Below are positions 21,848-32,593 of a DNA stretch of 64,000 nt, one piece after another (position 1 is the stretch's first letter; each line of letters starts with the position of its first letter). A program made the position numbers and the translations under genes. The notes beneath the pieces are model-generated. The model had not been told where the DNA came from. It did not search any database and saw only the letters and a program-made list of their open reading frames with translations. The DNA is taken from positions 52,960-116,959 of the forward strand of contig MU657182.1 in NCBI GenBank assembly GCA_026770575.1. Direction: 5' to 3'. Source of the stretch: Pelagophyceae sp. CCMP2097 (lineage: Eukaryota > Sar > Pelagophyceae).

Positions 21848-23993
21848 TCATTGCGCGAGCGTGTGCGCGAAAATGTTCGTGCCGACGACGGTCTGCCGCG
21901 CCGTGGTTGCGGCGGGCCGCGGCTTCGGTTCGTCGTCGTCCGCGTCGAGGAGGTCCGGCGGCCGCTTCCGCAGCTTGAGCTCTCGGACGTGCTGCCGCGC
22001 GATGCCCAGCGCCGGGCGGCCGGAGAAGCCCACCGCGCCGTCGAAGCGGTCCGTCGGTAATACCCAAAGATCGTACTCGTCGCCTATTCGAGGGTGTGAG
22101 GCCCCCCCCCTGGCGTGCATCGAGCCGCTCGGTCAACACGCTGTCGTTGCGACGGGTTTCCCGACGCGGGCCCTTTACCTCGTTTCAAAAGCACTCGCGC
22201 GAGGACCCAGCTGCCCTCGTGGGCGCCCGAGAGGATCACGACCTCGACAGTGTCGGGCGCCTGGCGGCGGAGAGGGTCGGCCTCAGAGGCGGGAGAGAGG
22301 TATGGCCTCGGAGAGTATCCTTTGCAGGGGCGCACCTCGATGGTCCCGAAGAGGTCGACGTCCATGCCGGCGCCCCAGAGCTGCTGGAGGCGTGCGACGC
22401 AGGCCGCCGAGAGGCCGCAGCAGCCGTCGACCGCCAGTCTGCGCAGCTGCAGCCTTTGACTCGCTTCGTCGTCCGTTTCCGCCTCGTCTGCCGCGCCGCA
22501 GTATTGGAAGAACGCTTTCGGATCGGAAAGCTTTGGGCACCGCTCGACGGCGAGGTCCCGCAGCGACGGCAGATTTTGCACCGCGAAGTCGACGTCGGCG
22601 TCCGTCAGATCCAGATTCGTCGACAAGTCCAGGCGCCGGATCGTGCGCAGCTGCGACAAGCTGTTGAGGACGGCGGAGTCGTAACGCGGTAGGCAAATGG
22701 CAAGGCGCAGCGCGTTGTCCCGCCGGAGCGGCACCGCGGCGGGTGGGGCGGCGCGCGCAATCGAGGCGTCGTCTTTGCTGCGCGCGGCGAGGAGCGCGCC
22801 GTCGTCGCCGGCGAGGAGCGTGAGGTGCGCGGCCCGCGTGGCCGGGAAGCGCTTGCGCAGCTGCCGGAGCCTTCTGGGAACGGCGTTGGCGGAGCCGTCC
22901 AAGAGGACGTTCGTCCAGACGGTGTGCGCGGCGCAATCGAGGAGCTTGGAGAAACGCCTCGAGACTCTGTGCAGAGCCGCCAGCGCCGCGCAGTCGTGGC
23001 CGTCCAAGGGCGGCGCCGCTTCAAAGCCGCGCGTCCTCAACGCATGATTGTCGACGCAAAACGACAAGATGACGACCCAGACTTCGTTTGGCAAGAGACC
23101 CGCGCTTGAAACCCGTTGTGCACCGGTTTTGGTGTGCATCATCCGCCTGGGCGCGTTCGGCGACAGTGCCTCCGGGCACTCGCGGGCCACGACCTGCTCC
23201 GACTTGACGATTATGCACTTTGGATGCCATTGGAGCGAGGCCCACTTGATGACCTCCTGGACGTCGTCGTAGGCTCGGGAGCCGTTGATGTCGATGAAGA
23301 CGACGTCCGGCACTTTGCCTTGGAGAAAGTCCAAAAGCTGCTGAGGCCTTTCCAAAACGTCAAAGACGCCAAAGTCGGGCCTTTCCAACTCGAACTTGGC
23401 GGCGCACCGCTCGATGGCCTCTTCGACACGGACCTTTGCTTTGTCGATGCCCAACACGCTTCCCGTGGAACCGACGGCCCTTTGGATGGCCATCGTCGCC
23501 AGACCGACGTCGCAGCCAATCTCCAGACAAAAGTCGCCCAGGCGCGGCTGCGTCCTTGCGGCGAGGCGGAACTCTGACGTTTGGGACATCAACAGGATCG
23601 TGCGCGGCTCCGTGTCGCGGAAGATGGGCACCAAGTTCAAAGGTCGGATGCCATAAGAAGAGCCGTCCTTGTACTCGACGCGATACCGGCCCTCGACCAA
23701 CGCCCCGACGATTGTACCGCGAGCAAAAGGCCGCCTATGGTTTGGCGATTGGAGGCGCGAACCGGGCCGCCATGAAGGACGCACCTTCCACCGTTGCCTT
23801 TGGACTTTTGCACGAACACGGCCGCGCCGATGGCGTACGGCGCCACGACGTGCGGCGCGAAGGGGATGCGCGCGTACGGCGGCGGCGCAGACGGCGGCGC
23901 CTCGGCCGGCAACGGGGGCGCCTCGGCCGAGAACGGGCCAATCTCCGATGACGGCTCAGCCGCCGGCGCCACGCACTCCGGGGGCGTGCTCAT
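21848..23993 (-). CDS. Tudor-like / SAM methyltransferase / F-box-like / LRR fusion protein
   Basis: Three exons (23785-23993, 22179-23734, 21848-22083) join in phase into 666 residues. The N terminus has a Tudor/agenet-like strand set (VEGRYRVEYKDGSSYGI). A class I methyltransferase core follows, with motif I FCLEIGCDVGLATMAI, then VLGIDKAK and VVFIDINGSRAYDDV. Then LLPNEVWVVILSFCVDN looks like an F-box, followed by LRR-like strands (IRRLDLSTNLDLTDADV, LRRLAVDGCCGLSAACV). Near the C terminus, VEVVILSGAHEGSWVLARV joins across intron 22084-22178 to DEYDLWVLPTDRFDG, a second agenet-like unit. The frame is open between methyltransferase and F-box parts, so a true fusion is favoured. Methylation target unknown. 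Confidence 0.68.
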
Positions 23994-24452
23994 CGCCCGA
24001 CGCGCGGCGGGAGGCGCCCGAGCCCGCGTCGCAAGAGACCTTGGATCAAGTGGCAAATTTGCAAAGCCCGCCGATTTTCAGCGACAAGAAAAGTGGGGTG
24101 GTGTGTTCAAGCGGTGGGTCGGTCAAATCTTTCATCGGCTTGCCGACGTCGGTGCGCACGTGCACGGACGCAGGACCACCGCGCCGGGAGAGGCCGCCGT
24201 CGACGCATTGACGCAGGAAGGCATGCGACTCGCCGGCGACGGCGGTGCCGCGCCGGCACTCGCCGTCTTCGAGCAGGCCGACCTCTTCAAGATCATCCTG
24301 CGGCTGGCGGCGGAAGAAAACGCCGCGCAGCGGCCTCGCCGTTACTGATGCCGGTCTGTATTTGTTGTGACGGAGAACGGTTTGCATTCTAGTGCAATTG
24401 GCCTAGGAGGCCCGACAGCCACTCGTCAATCTTTAAAATGTTTAAATACAAG
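23994..24452 (+). other. Upstream region with a fragment resembling the 5' end of the WD40 paralogue
   Basis: A 41-codon frame from the ATG at 24223 to the stop at 24348 reads VFEQADLFKIILRLAAE. This matches the N-terminal LLTPILRLTAN of the WD40 gene at 34.2 kb. A second diverged version of the same segment lies at about 24449-24480. The block may hold the first exon of the WD40 gene at 24.45 kb, or a broken duplicate of it. No clean donor is visible. Confidence 0.4.
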
Positions 24453-25465
24453 ATTTTGACCGACTCCTGCGGCTGCCGGCGGCGCCACACGGGCTCCTCG
24501 TGACGAAGCAAGTCGTTCGCGATGCGCCGGCGGTGGCGCTGGCAGTGCGCAAACTCATCTGGCAGGACCGCACTTTGAAGGGCACGGCAATCCTCAAGGG
24601 GCACACCAGCAACGTCTTCAGCTGCGCGTTTTCGCCCGACGGCAAGCCCATCGCGACGACGAGCGGTGACGAGACGGCGCGGCTCTGGGACGCCGAGACC
24701 GGCGTGCTCCTGCTGAAGTTTGAGGGGCACACCGACAACGTCCTCTGCTGCGCGTTCTCGCCCGACGGCAAGCACCTCGTGACGGCGAGTGGCGACGAGA
24801 CGGCGCGGCTCTGGGACGCCGAGACGGGCGCGCTGCAGACGACGCTCGATGGGCACACCAGCGGCCCCGTCTTCTGCTGCGCGTTCTCGACCGACGGCAA
24901 GCGCCTCATGACAGCGGGCTACGACATGACGGGGCGACTCTGGGACACCGCCACGGGCACGCTGCAGACGACGCTCGATGGGCACCACGGCCCCGTCCTC
25001 TGCTGCGCGTTCTCGCCCGACGGCAAGCGCCTCGTGACGGCGGGCTACGACATGACGGCGCGGCTCTGGGACGCCGAGACGGGCGCGCTGCAGACGACGC
25101 TCAAGGGGCACACCGGCGTCGTCGTCAACAGCTGCGCGTTCTCGCCCGACGGCAAGCGCGTCATCACGGCGGGCAGGGACAAGACGGCGCGGCTCTGGGA
25201 CTCCGAGACGGGCGCTTTGCAGGCGACGCTCGAGGGGCACACCAACTGCGTCAGAAGCTGCGCGTTCTCGCCCGACGGCAAACGCGTCGTGACGGCGAGC
25301 TACGACAAGATGGCGCGGCTCTGGGACGCCGAGACGGGCGCGCTGCAGGCGACGCTCGAGGGGCACACCGACTGTGTCCTCTGGTGCGCGTTCTCGCCCG
25401 ACGGCAACCGCGTCGTGACGGCGAGCTCCGACAAGACGGCGCAGCTCTGGAATGTCGCACTCTAA
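24453..25465 (+). CDS. Seven-bladed WD40-repeat protein, 5' end unresolved
   Basis: Seven consecutive WD40 repeats of 41-43 residues follow the prefix RKLIWQDRTLKGTAIL. Their consensus is GHTxxVxxCAFSPDGKRLVT, then ARLWDAETGALQTTL. They form one complete propeller ending LWNVAL and a stop at 25465. Repeats are almost identical at DNA level. No ATG precedes the first blade in frame; the frame opens after TACAAG at 24452, so an upstream exon is needed (candidate 24223-24348). The paralogue at 34218-35512 shares the N terminus (SKHVARDARAV versus TKQVVRDAPAV) and the same C-terminal end. Such propellers are protein-binding scaffolds; no partner can be named. Confidence 0.75.
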
Positions 25466-25906
25466 AGTTTTTTCTTCTCTTCGGACTCGGGACTCGGTGC
25501 GACGTCGAGTCGAGGGACGCGTGCCGAGGCTTTCAAACTGCCTGATAACTCGAGGGTCTCATCCGAATCTCGTGTCCTTGCGGAATATTGGCCTGTTGTA
25601 TATTGGATCCGCCGACGGTAGAACCCGCTGCCGGCAGATGCCCAGTCACTCGGCATCAATCGGGGGCAACTCCCTGCGACGCCCTACACAAGCGCGCGGG
25701 GTGGCCGTGATGCGAGGCGTCGCAGTTGGCGCGAGGCACTCCCGAGGCGGACGATCCTACCAGACGGTGCGCGTGCCATCGGTCCACTCCGGGTGGGCTG
25801 TTCGTCTGCGGCGCGGGCCGGGAGTGCGTCGGCGAGGGAGCCCTTGAAGGCGGCCGTGTGGCAAGTCGGCGAGAAGGATTACGTCGACAGAGTGGGGCGT
25901 GAGCTG
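25466..25906. other. Intergenic region between convergent genes
   Basis: I see no ORF with protein-like features, RNA gene or repeat here. It separates the 3' ends of the WD40 gene and the VKOR gene. Confidence 0.45.
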
Positions 25907-27240
25907 TTACGGCGGCGCGAGTTGTGAGAGCGCTTCGAGTTCCGCGATGGACTTCTCGCCGGGGTAGAGCTTGCCGCCGATGTCCCACGTTGGGTAGCCG
26001 GCGACGTCGCGGGCCTATTGCAAACGTGCGGACGGCGCAGACGTAAAGTCTCGAGACCGAATGACTGAGTCATGTCTCGGGGACGGATCGGGCTTCGGTC
26101 TCATGCGGGTCGTGCCTCAGTCTCATGCGGGCCGCATCCTCGGGTGCGCACCTGGCAGCTCGTTCGCTCGCTTCGGGCGCCGTCTGCGGCGCACTCTATG
26201 TACGGCAATGAGACCAAAGCCTCCGCGCCGAACAATTCTTTCTGCGTAAAGCAGTGCGAGCACCAGTACGCGCCGTACATCTTCGCCCCCGTCTCCTCGA
26301 GGTGCTTCGCCAGCCTGAGAGTCCGCGGCGTGGAAGCAGTCTTGACCTTTGGCGGCTCGACGGCAAAGGCCTTCAAGCCAGCCTTCGTGGAAGACTGGAC
26401 CGCGACGTTGTCCGCCATCTGCACGAGCTTCGACGCGTCGAGCGACGACTCGGCGTAGAGGAAGAGCATGGACGCGACGGCGGCCGACGCGAACGCTGCA
26501 CCAACGCTCGGCAGTCGCTTTTCTGAGCTCTTGCGCGCCACCGCGGCGGACATGGCCGCGGAGAGCGCTGCCGACGTGAAACAGAAGACGCACATCACCT
26601 GGAGCTTGAGCACTAAAAGCGCGACGAGGCAAGTCGAAAACGCCGCCATTGCCGCAGTGGCCTACGTCGCACCTCGGCACGCGGGGAGCGGCAACAAGCG
26701 ACGCGCCATGGCGAGCGGCAGCCTCGTGGGCTCGTCGAGTTGGGCGCCCGCGGCCTTTGGCGCGACGGCGAGCGCGAAGACGGCCGTATAAGCGCCGCAC
26801 CCCAGGAGGCTCAGGGGCACGCCGGCGACGGCAGAGTAGGGCCCCGTGAGGACGTCGGCGCACGCCGCCGCGCCGCAGATTGCGGCGCCGCCGGTGACCT
26901 TTGCAAAGGTCAGGTACGCCGTCTCCGCCGCACCGAGCGCCGAGAGGACGGCCACCGCGGAGCGCGTCGATTCCCACGAAGAGGCCTACGCATGCGTCAG
27001 CGCCGAATCGGACGGCCGTGCGACCGCAGGCGCGGGACAGCAGCGCTGTGGGCTACACGTCATACGCTGGACGCGGCGGGCCACGTCGTCGTCGGCCGCG
27101 TCCGTCGCCGGCCCGGCGTCGCTCCATCGGACCCCTCGTCGGAGGCCCTGCGAATTGCGCGGCGGCGCGGCCCGTTTCAGGCCGGCTTTGAGCGCGGAGC
27201 AGCTCTCGCAGAGCACCGCGACGACGACCCAGCGCCGCAT
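25907..27240 (-). CDS. Vitamin K epoxide reductase domain fused to a thioredoxin-like domain
   Basis: Exon 1 (27085-27240) encodes a signal or transit peptide (MRRWVVVAVLCESCSA). Exon 2 begins at 26985 and carries the VKOR core: ICGAAACADVLTGPYSAVAG (outer Cys pair), then GVPLSLLGCGAY and the membrane CVFC redox motif. The thioredoxin-like part has YGAYWCSHCFTQKELFG and continues across intron 26015-26151 into ARDVAGYPTWDIGGKLYPG in the last exon (25907-26014). This fusion occurs in cyanobacteria and plastids, where it forms disulfides in lumenal proteins. An in-frame TAG at 26662-26664 lies just before the third membrane segment. A canonical 60-bp intron (26613-26672) would remove it and keep frame, but would also remove the hydrophobic stretch expected there. 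Confidence 0.8.
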
Positions 27241-27576
27241 CCTTGTTCGAGCGCCTTCAAGGAAACTCTTGCTAAAGACCTCGCACATGTGTCGAAAGCC
27301 GTTGCTCTCCCTCGAGATGGACTCCTCCTCAGCTCTCCTTGCGGAGGCACGAGACCGCCGGGCAGAGATCAACACCGAGCGATTTTACAACCAGCTTCAC
27401 AGTGGGGTCCCGGACGGGCTCGAAAGGCGAGGCTGTCGGCGGAGGCCGTCGAGAGAGCGTGCTCCCGGCATTGCCCGGCCGCTCCCCGAGGGGCTCGGAT
27501 CATAGAGGCCACTGCGCGCGCCGCTTCGGGTCGCGCGCGGCCACTAAGAGTGGCGGCCACTGCGAGACTGGTCGCC
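27241..27576. other. Intergenic region
   Basis: The stretch lies between the start of the VKOR gene and the stop of the next minus-strand gene. No gene or repeat is visible. Confidence 0.4.
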
Positions 27577-29358
27577 TCACCTCGCGTGTTGAAAGGCGTC
27601 GCGCAGGGCGGAGAGTGTGTTGGCGTCTGCGGCTTCCGTCGTCGCCCAGTCGCCGAACTCCGGGTGCGCGCCCCAGCCGCCGCGCCGCGGGCCGTCGCCG
27701 GCGAGGTGGTTCGGCGTCCGGTGCTCAGTCACCGTTTCAGACGCCTGTTTCAGCGGGCTCAGCCACGGATTGGCCCCCAGAGCAGGCGGGCGGACGCACC
27801 GCGCGCGTGCGGTGCGGCGAGTCGGCGTTGATGACGTCGCCCACGGCACAGAAGAACGTCGTCCGCGGCTTGCCCACGGCGTGCTTCGCAGGGCGCGCCG
27901 ACCGCCGCGGCCGCCTAGACGCGACGTGAGCGCAATGTCGAAGACCAGCGCGAACCGTTGGATCCGACGGGACGCCGCGTTGATTGGACTGCGCGGATCG
28001 GTCGGCGTATCTGTCGGCGGCGGCGCAGCTGTCCGTGGACTCGCGCGCGTCGCTTCTGTGGTCGTAGGCCGGCGGCGCAGCCGAGGACGAAGACTGCCTC
28101 GAAGACCCGCCGAACGAAAACCGCGCGACGGCGGCCTCGAGAGACCTGCGATGCGGCGGTCCGCCACCGGACGCGCCCTCCAAGGGCGGGAAGCGACGCA
28201 CGCTCGTGCGCCGAGGCCTTTTCGCGACGTCGTCGCCGTCGCCGTCGCCGCCGAGTCGAACCTACGGCGCGCGTCGGACGCGCGCGGGACCGGGGGCCGT
28301 CCGGCTTTCTCACGAGAGCTTGAGAGCGTTGGTGCACCGCGGCGCCGTGTGCAAAATGCTAGAGTCAAAGGACCGCGCGCCTACGTCCGCGGCGTCACCG
28401 CCTCTGCGAGAGTATGCGCCGGACGCACGGAAGGAAAAGTCGTCGTCGTCGTCTCCGTCCTCCTCGAATCGCATGGCGTGCTTAATGTCAGAGTCAATCG
28501 AAGAAGTCCGCGCGGGAGTCGACGCCGACTTGGTCGTCAGCGTCGTCGTCGCCGAACGCCACACGTGCAGCTGCGTCATGCGGTCCACCAGCGAGTCGCA
28601 CCGCCTAAAGCCAAGGCTTGGAGGACGACCGCGCCAAAGGGGGCCAAGGCGGACCAACGACCAAACGACCAAACGGCGACGCACGCGAGCACGGGCGGCG
28701 GCGGCGGCGACGGGTTAAAGATCGGAGACCTGCGCGAAGAGGCAGCCTCGAGGCGCGCGCGCCCACCGGCGCACCCTTGACACTCTGACGCGTTTTTGGG
28801 GCCAGGAGCTCACGTCGTCCTTGGGAGCGACAGTGGTCTGGGCGGCGAGTCGAGTGCGAGCCATCCGTTCTTGACGAGGCAGCTCTTGATGGCGTCGAGC
28901 GTGGCGGTCTCCTGGAACGACGCGCGCCGGATCTCGTACTCGTCGCCGCGCCGCTCGAGGCCGAGCTTGGAGCACAGGCTGTCGACGCGGTCGCGCCGCT
29001 CGCGGGGCCAGTCCTGCCCGACGAGGACCGAGCTCTGGTCCACCGCATCTGAGAGCCAGGCCTGATGCGGCGACAGTCGGGCGGAGGCGGTTGCAAACCG
29101 TCTCGTCGTCTCGTCATCAAAGAGTGCGGTCGCGGGGGGTGGGGCAGCGAGGCATTGGGAGCTCACCAGGTCCTCGTGCACCGCGTCCTTGAGCACGCCC
29201 TCGATCCAGTCCTCGTCGCGGCAAGCCGAGTCGTCGTCTGACGGTTTCTGAGGCCGCTCGCGGCGCTTGCGCGAGCGCCGGTCGCAGGGCGTGTTGTCGT
29301 CGTTCGGCGTCAAGCTTCGCAGCACCGACGAGCGGCTCCGGAGCCGCCCCTCGTACAT
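27577..29358 (-). CDS. Uncharacterised four-exon protein with C-terminal PEFGDW motif
   Basis: The exons 28814-29358, 28385-28604, 27800-28261 and 27577-27744 join in phase into about 464 residues. The ATG at 29358 follows a strong TTTACAG, so an upstream non-coding or coding exon is possible. Exon 1 is charged and helical (DEDWIEGVLKDAVHEDLV, later DAIKSCLVKNGWLAL). Exon 2 has CDSLVDRMTQLHVW and an acidic run EEDGDDDDDF. Exon 3 is Ser/Ala-rich and basic. The last exon ends GWGAHPEFGDWATTEAADAN and DAFQHAR. The PEFGDW box loosely recalls the plant NOI/RIN4 motif, but that similarity is too short to name a function. Confidence 0.5.
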
Positions 29359-30183
29359 CGCTGTAAACAAAACGGTGCTTGGACACCTCTAGCCTCTCAT
29401 TCCAACCGTGTCAGCGTGTTGCCTATCCGTGCAGTTCGGCATAGCATATTCCGATGGAATTCCCAGCGCAGCGCACCTGCGAGCGAGCCTTTGAGCCACC
29501 GCCGCGCGCGCCGCTGCTGCTGCCGCGGGGCACGACCGCAACCACGGCCACACGCCGAGACGACGGAGCAAAATTCGGAGAATCCACTTTCTGGTCAGAT
29601 TCCACTTTCCGATCAGAACCCTTCTGAATGCCGGACCTAAAGTGGGGCTTCAGATGTTTTATAGCGAACGTGGGGACCTTGGAAGCCCGGCCCCACGACG
29701 TTTGTGCAAGCCAACGTGTTTTCTTGCGTGTGGTCAGGGTTAGATTTCAAGTGCTCAACAAAAAAGAAAAGTTGTCTTGCATTTTTGCTTCTCTCAAGAA
29801 AGAGATTGAGAAACGTCCGTCCGGAGACTCGAAACGCTTCAACAAAGATCGATCACAATCTGTGTGAGTCTTCAGACACTTGTCGCGAGCGTTGTGGAAG
29901 CTCGGAGCACGTCGTGTTTCGTGCACTAACGTGTAAAAAATCAAGGTTAAGGTGCATGAAAGATCAGGGTTTATGTGCAAGTCAAACGAAAAAGGAAAAG
30001 TTGCGTCGATTTCAACTCACGCCCTCGGTCGAAAGTTTGGATCCTTCATAGCGACGTTCAAACAATCGGTAAAGTCCACGCTCCGACGCTCCGGTCGCGC
30101 GAAACGGTCTCATCGTTGGCGTTTCAATTTGTCTCGCCGCACGACCGGAAGCAACTTCCTCGCAACTCCAACACGTCGACGAC
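29359..30183. other. AT-richer intergenic region with a diverged direct repeat
   Basis: Base composition drops in GC between about 29560 and 30060. Segments near 29730-29776 and 29960-30003 share the pattern TCAGGGTT...CAAGT...CAA...AAAGAAAAGTTG, suggesting an old direct repeat. Open frames here are short and lack protein character. Confidence 0.4.
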
Positions 30184-31164
30184 ATGGGGGCCGGTGCGAG
30201 CGCGGCCCAGGGCGAGTCGGGCGCGTACGCGCACGCGCCGCTGGACCTCTCGGAAGAGTCCTTCATCTCTGTCCTGGACGTCCATCGCATCCTCGACCAA
30301 CCGACCGACTTGAAGGCCGACGGCGCCGCAAAGGCCTTTTCGCCCTCGGGCCCAGAGTTCGAACTCCTCCTCTACCTCATCTTCCCGAGAATCACCTTCC
30401 CGCGGCCCGCCGGCGGCGTTTCCGGCGAGGACGCCGCCGACGCGTTGGACACGCTCCGCGCGTGCTCCGCGCTCCTGCGAGACGCCCGCCTCACCGTGCC
30501 CCAGGCGGCGAGCGTCGCCGCCTGCGTCGGCTCCGAAGGCCGCCTCGACTTGCTAGAGATGCTGCTGGGCAAGGTCGAGTTTTGCGACCGCTTCGATTTC
30601 GTATGGACGGCAAGCGCTGTCTGCGAACCCTCGCTCGCGCCCGACGAACGGCGCGAGCTCTACCGCCTCGCATGCGCCCCGGCGGCGGCCGGCGACGTCG
30701 CCTTGTACGACGCCGCCGACGCGGCGCACGACGCCGCCGCGGTGGCGGAGTACGCCGCCGCCGCGTTTGAAGCCTACGACGCGGCGGCGGCGGCGGCGGC
30801 CGTGCGAAGGACACGACGCCTCCTCGCCTGCAAGCTGCCGCCGGCGTCCCTCGCCGCCGTCGCCGCCGCGCTGGGCATCCACGCGCACGGCGCCTGCTCC
30901 GCGCGGCGCCGGCGCGACGACGCCTCTGAATCGCCGCGGCTGTGCCGCTGCTGCCGCTGCTTCGTCGCCTCTGCGGCGCTGCAGGCGGCCAAGGCGCTCC
31001 AGGGCATCTATGCGCCCGAAGACACTCACGCGTTCTGCAAGCCCGACGCGCGGCAAGTCTGGGCCTCGATCCGATCAGTCGCAAAGGGCTCGCAGCAGAC
31101 CACCGACTGCGACGCCGCCGAAGCGACGCGCGCCCCGCAACGAATCAGCCTGATAATCCATTGA
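30184..31164 (+). CDS. Uncharacterised 326-residue protein with N-myristoylation signal
   Basis: This is a single exon with ATG at 30184 and TGA at 31164. The N terminus MGAGASAAQ fits the N-myristoylation rule (Gly2, Ser6). A helical region with FELLLYLIFPRITFP follows, then SGEDAADALDTLRACSALL. The centre is Ala-rich, and the C-terminal third carries a Cys cluster (RLCRCCRCF) and HAFCKPDARQVW. Codon use matches neighbours. I do not recognise the family. Membrane association through a lipid anchor is inferred. Confidence 0.65.
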   Translation: MGAGASAAQGESGAYAHAPLDLSEESFISVLDVHRILDQPTDLKADGAAKAFSPSGPEFELLLYLIFPRITFPRPAGGVSGEDAADALDTLRACSALLRDARLTVPQAASVAACVGSEGRLDLLEMLLGKVEFCDRFDFVWTASAVCEPSLAPDERRELYRLACAPAAAGDVALYDAADAAHDAAAVAEYAAAAFEAYDAAAAAAAVRRTRRLLACKLPPASLAAVAAALGIHAHGACSARRRRDDASESPRLCRCCRCFVASAALQAAKALQGIYAPEDTHAFCKPDARQVWASIRSVAKGSQQTTDCDAAEATRAPQRISLIIH

Positions 31165-31224
31165 AACATTTCCCCAAACCTCGCCCGCGAGCGCGGGAGC
31201 GGGAGTGTCGTGCGTTGTTTACGG

Positions 31225-32138
31225 TTACGTCGGGCGCGGCGCTATGGTGAGCCTCTTCCCGCCGGTCTGCTCGCGGATCATGTCGGCGAGGGCGTTGTTG
31301 CGTTGATGCTCTTGCGAGACGCTGTCGGCGAGGCGGCCGGCCAGGTCGGCCTTTCTCACCTCGTCGCGCGAAGGCTTGCGCGGCGGCGGCGCGCGCTGTG
31401 AAGGCGCGCTGGACCGCGGCGCGCCCGGCGCGCCGGGAGGCGGCCGCGCGGACGGGGGCGCCTCCGCTGGTCGCCGCACTTCGGCGGCGGCGGCCACGGC
31501 GGCGTTGCCGGCGCGCGTGGCGGACTCGATTGAATCTTTGGTCGAGGCGAGGTCCCATTTCTCTTTGTCCGAAAGAGCGAAATTCCACTTGTGCCGAGTC
31601 CGGCGGCACTTGTCTCGCACGTCGGAAGGAATGCCGTCGTAGTACATGGCAGAGAGCTTGCAGTCGTTCCAAAGCGTCGCAAAGTCCGAGAAACGCTTCC
31701 GCGTCTTGGACGTCTCCATTTCCTGTGTTGGAGAGCGTCGCCGGGAAAGGACATCGAGAGCGCCCCCAGCGGCCTCTTTGGACAGGAAAGGGAGCGCGAC
31801 GCACGTCGAAAAATTCGCCCTTTGCCTCGTGGAGCCACCTACGCCTGGGGTGTTGCGCGCGTCCGCAGAGGGGCGCCTCACACTCTGAATTCTTCGCTCT
31901 TTGTAAAATAGTCGTCGTCGCCGATCTTGGGCCGTGCAGAACCGTCGGCCGCGGGCCCCGGGAAGTCGGCGCAGACCGTCTTGGCCTTCTTGTGCTCCTT
32001 TTTCTCCTTTTTCTCCTTCTTGTCCTTAGACTTCTTCTCCTTTTTCTTCTCCTTTTTCTCCAACTTTTCCCGCTTGCGCTTGCGCTTCTTTTCTGACTCC
32101 TCCGACGACGAGCTCAAGGAAGAATCGTCTCTGGCCAT
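31225..32138 (-). CDS. Lys-rich, likely nuclear protein with a conserved-looking C-terminal domain
   Basis: Exon 1 (31884-32138) encodes a Ser patch, then a strongly basic coiled region (KKRKRKREKLEKKEKKKEKK), and ends DDDYFTKSEEFR. Intron 31723-31883 joins in phase 0 to exon 2 (31225-31722), which opens EMETSKTRKRFSDFATLWND and continues KLSAMYYDGIPSDVRDKCRR. Total length is 250 residues. The joined segment YFTKSEEFR...FSDFATLWND looks like one folded unit cut by the intron. It reminds me of a eukaryotic nuclear Lys-rich family, but I cannot name it. The C terminus is Pro/Ala/Arg-rich. Confidence 0.6.
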
Positions 32139-32593
32139 CGCGCCGGAGGAACCTCCAACTCGACGGTAATGGGGTCGACCCGCTCTCTAAAACTTCGGCG
32201 ATGGTCCGATAAAGCCGGAAGTAAGGTACCGGTAGGATCTAGTTGCTGGAATTGGAGTTGATTAAAGCCTCTGTATTTTCCCAGTTGAGTTGAGTGAGTT
32301 GTCGGTCAAAATATTCGAGGCAACTGGGCCAGTCGTTAGTTGTCAATCAAATTTTCGTCAACTCATTTAGAGTTGGTTTTGACGGGAAAACATAGAAACT
32401 CAGGTATTTTTAGTTGAAAATAGGTAAAAAAGGCTCATAATAGGGTAAATGTCGAATAATTGACAGCAATTTCGCCTTGAAATATTTGGATCTGACTAAT
32501 GCTGTCTTAACTCAACTTGGAGGTAGTTGGCTCATCGACCGCCTAATAACTAACTCGAGGCGAGTTGGATGCCACTCTCCCAATTACGAGTTA

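Noticed and set aside
24389..25366. 325-codon minus-strand frame opposite the WD40 gene
   Set aside because: It is the antisense shadow of the near-identical WD40 repeats and simply repeats an Arg/Ala/Val-rich block.
27617..28780. 387-codon plus-strand frame
   Set aside because: It lies antisense to a four-exon minus-strand gene whose phases all agree, and its translation is Arg/Ala-rich and featureless.
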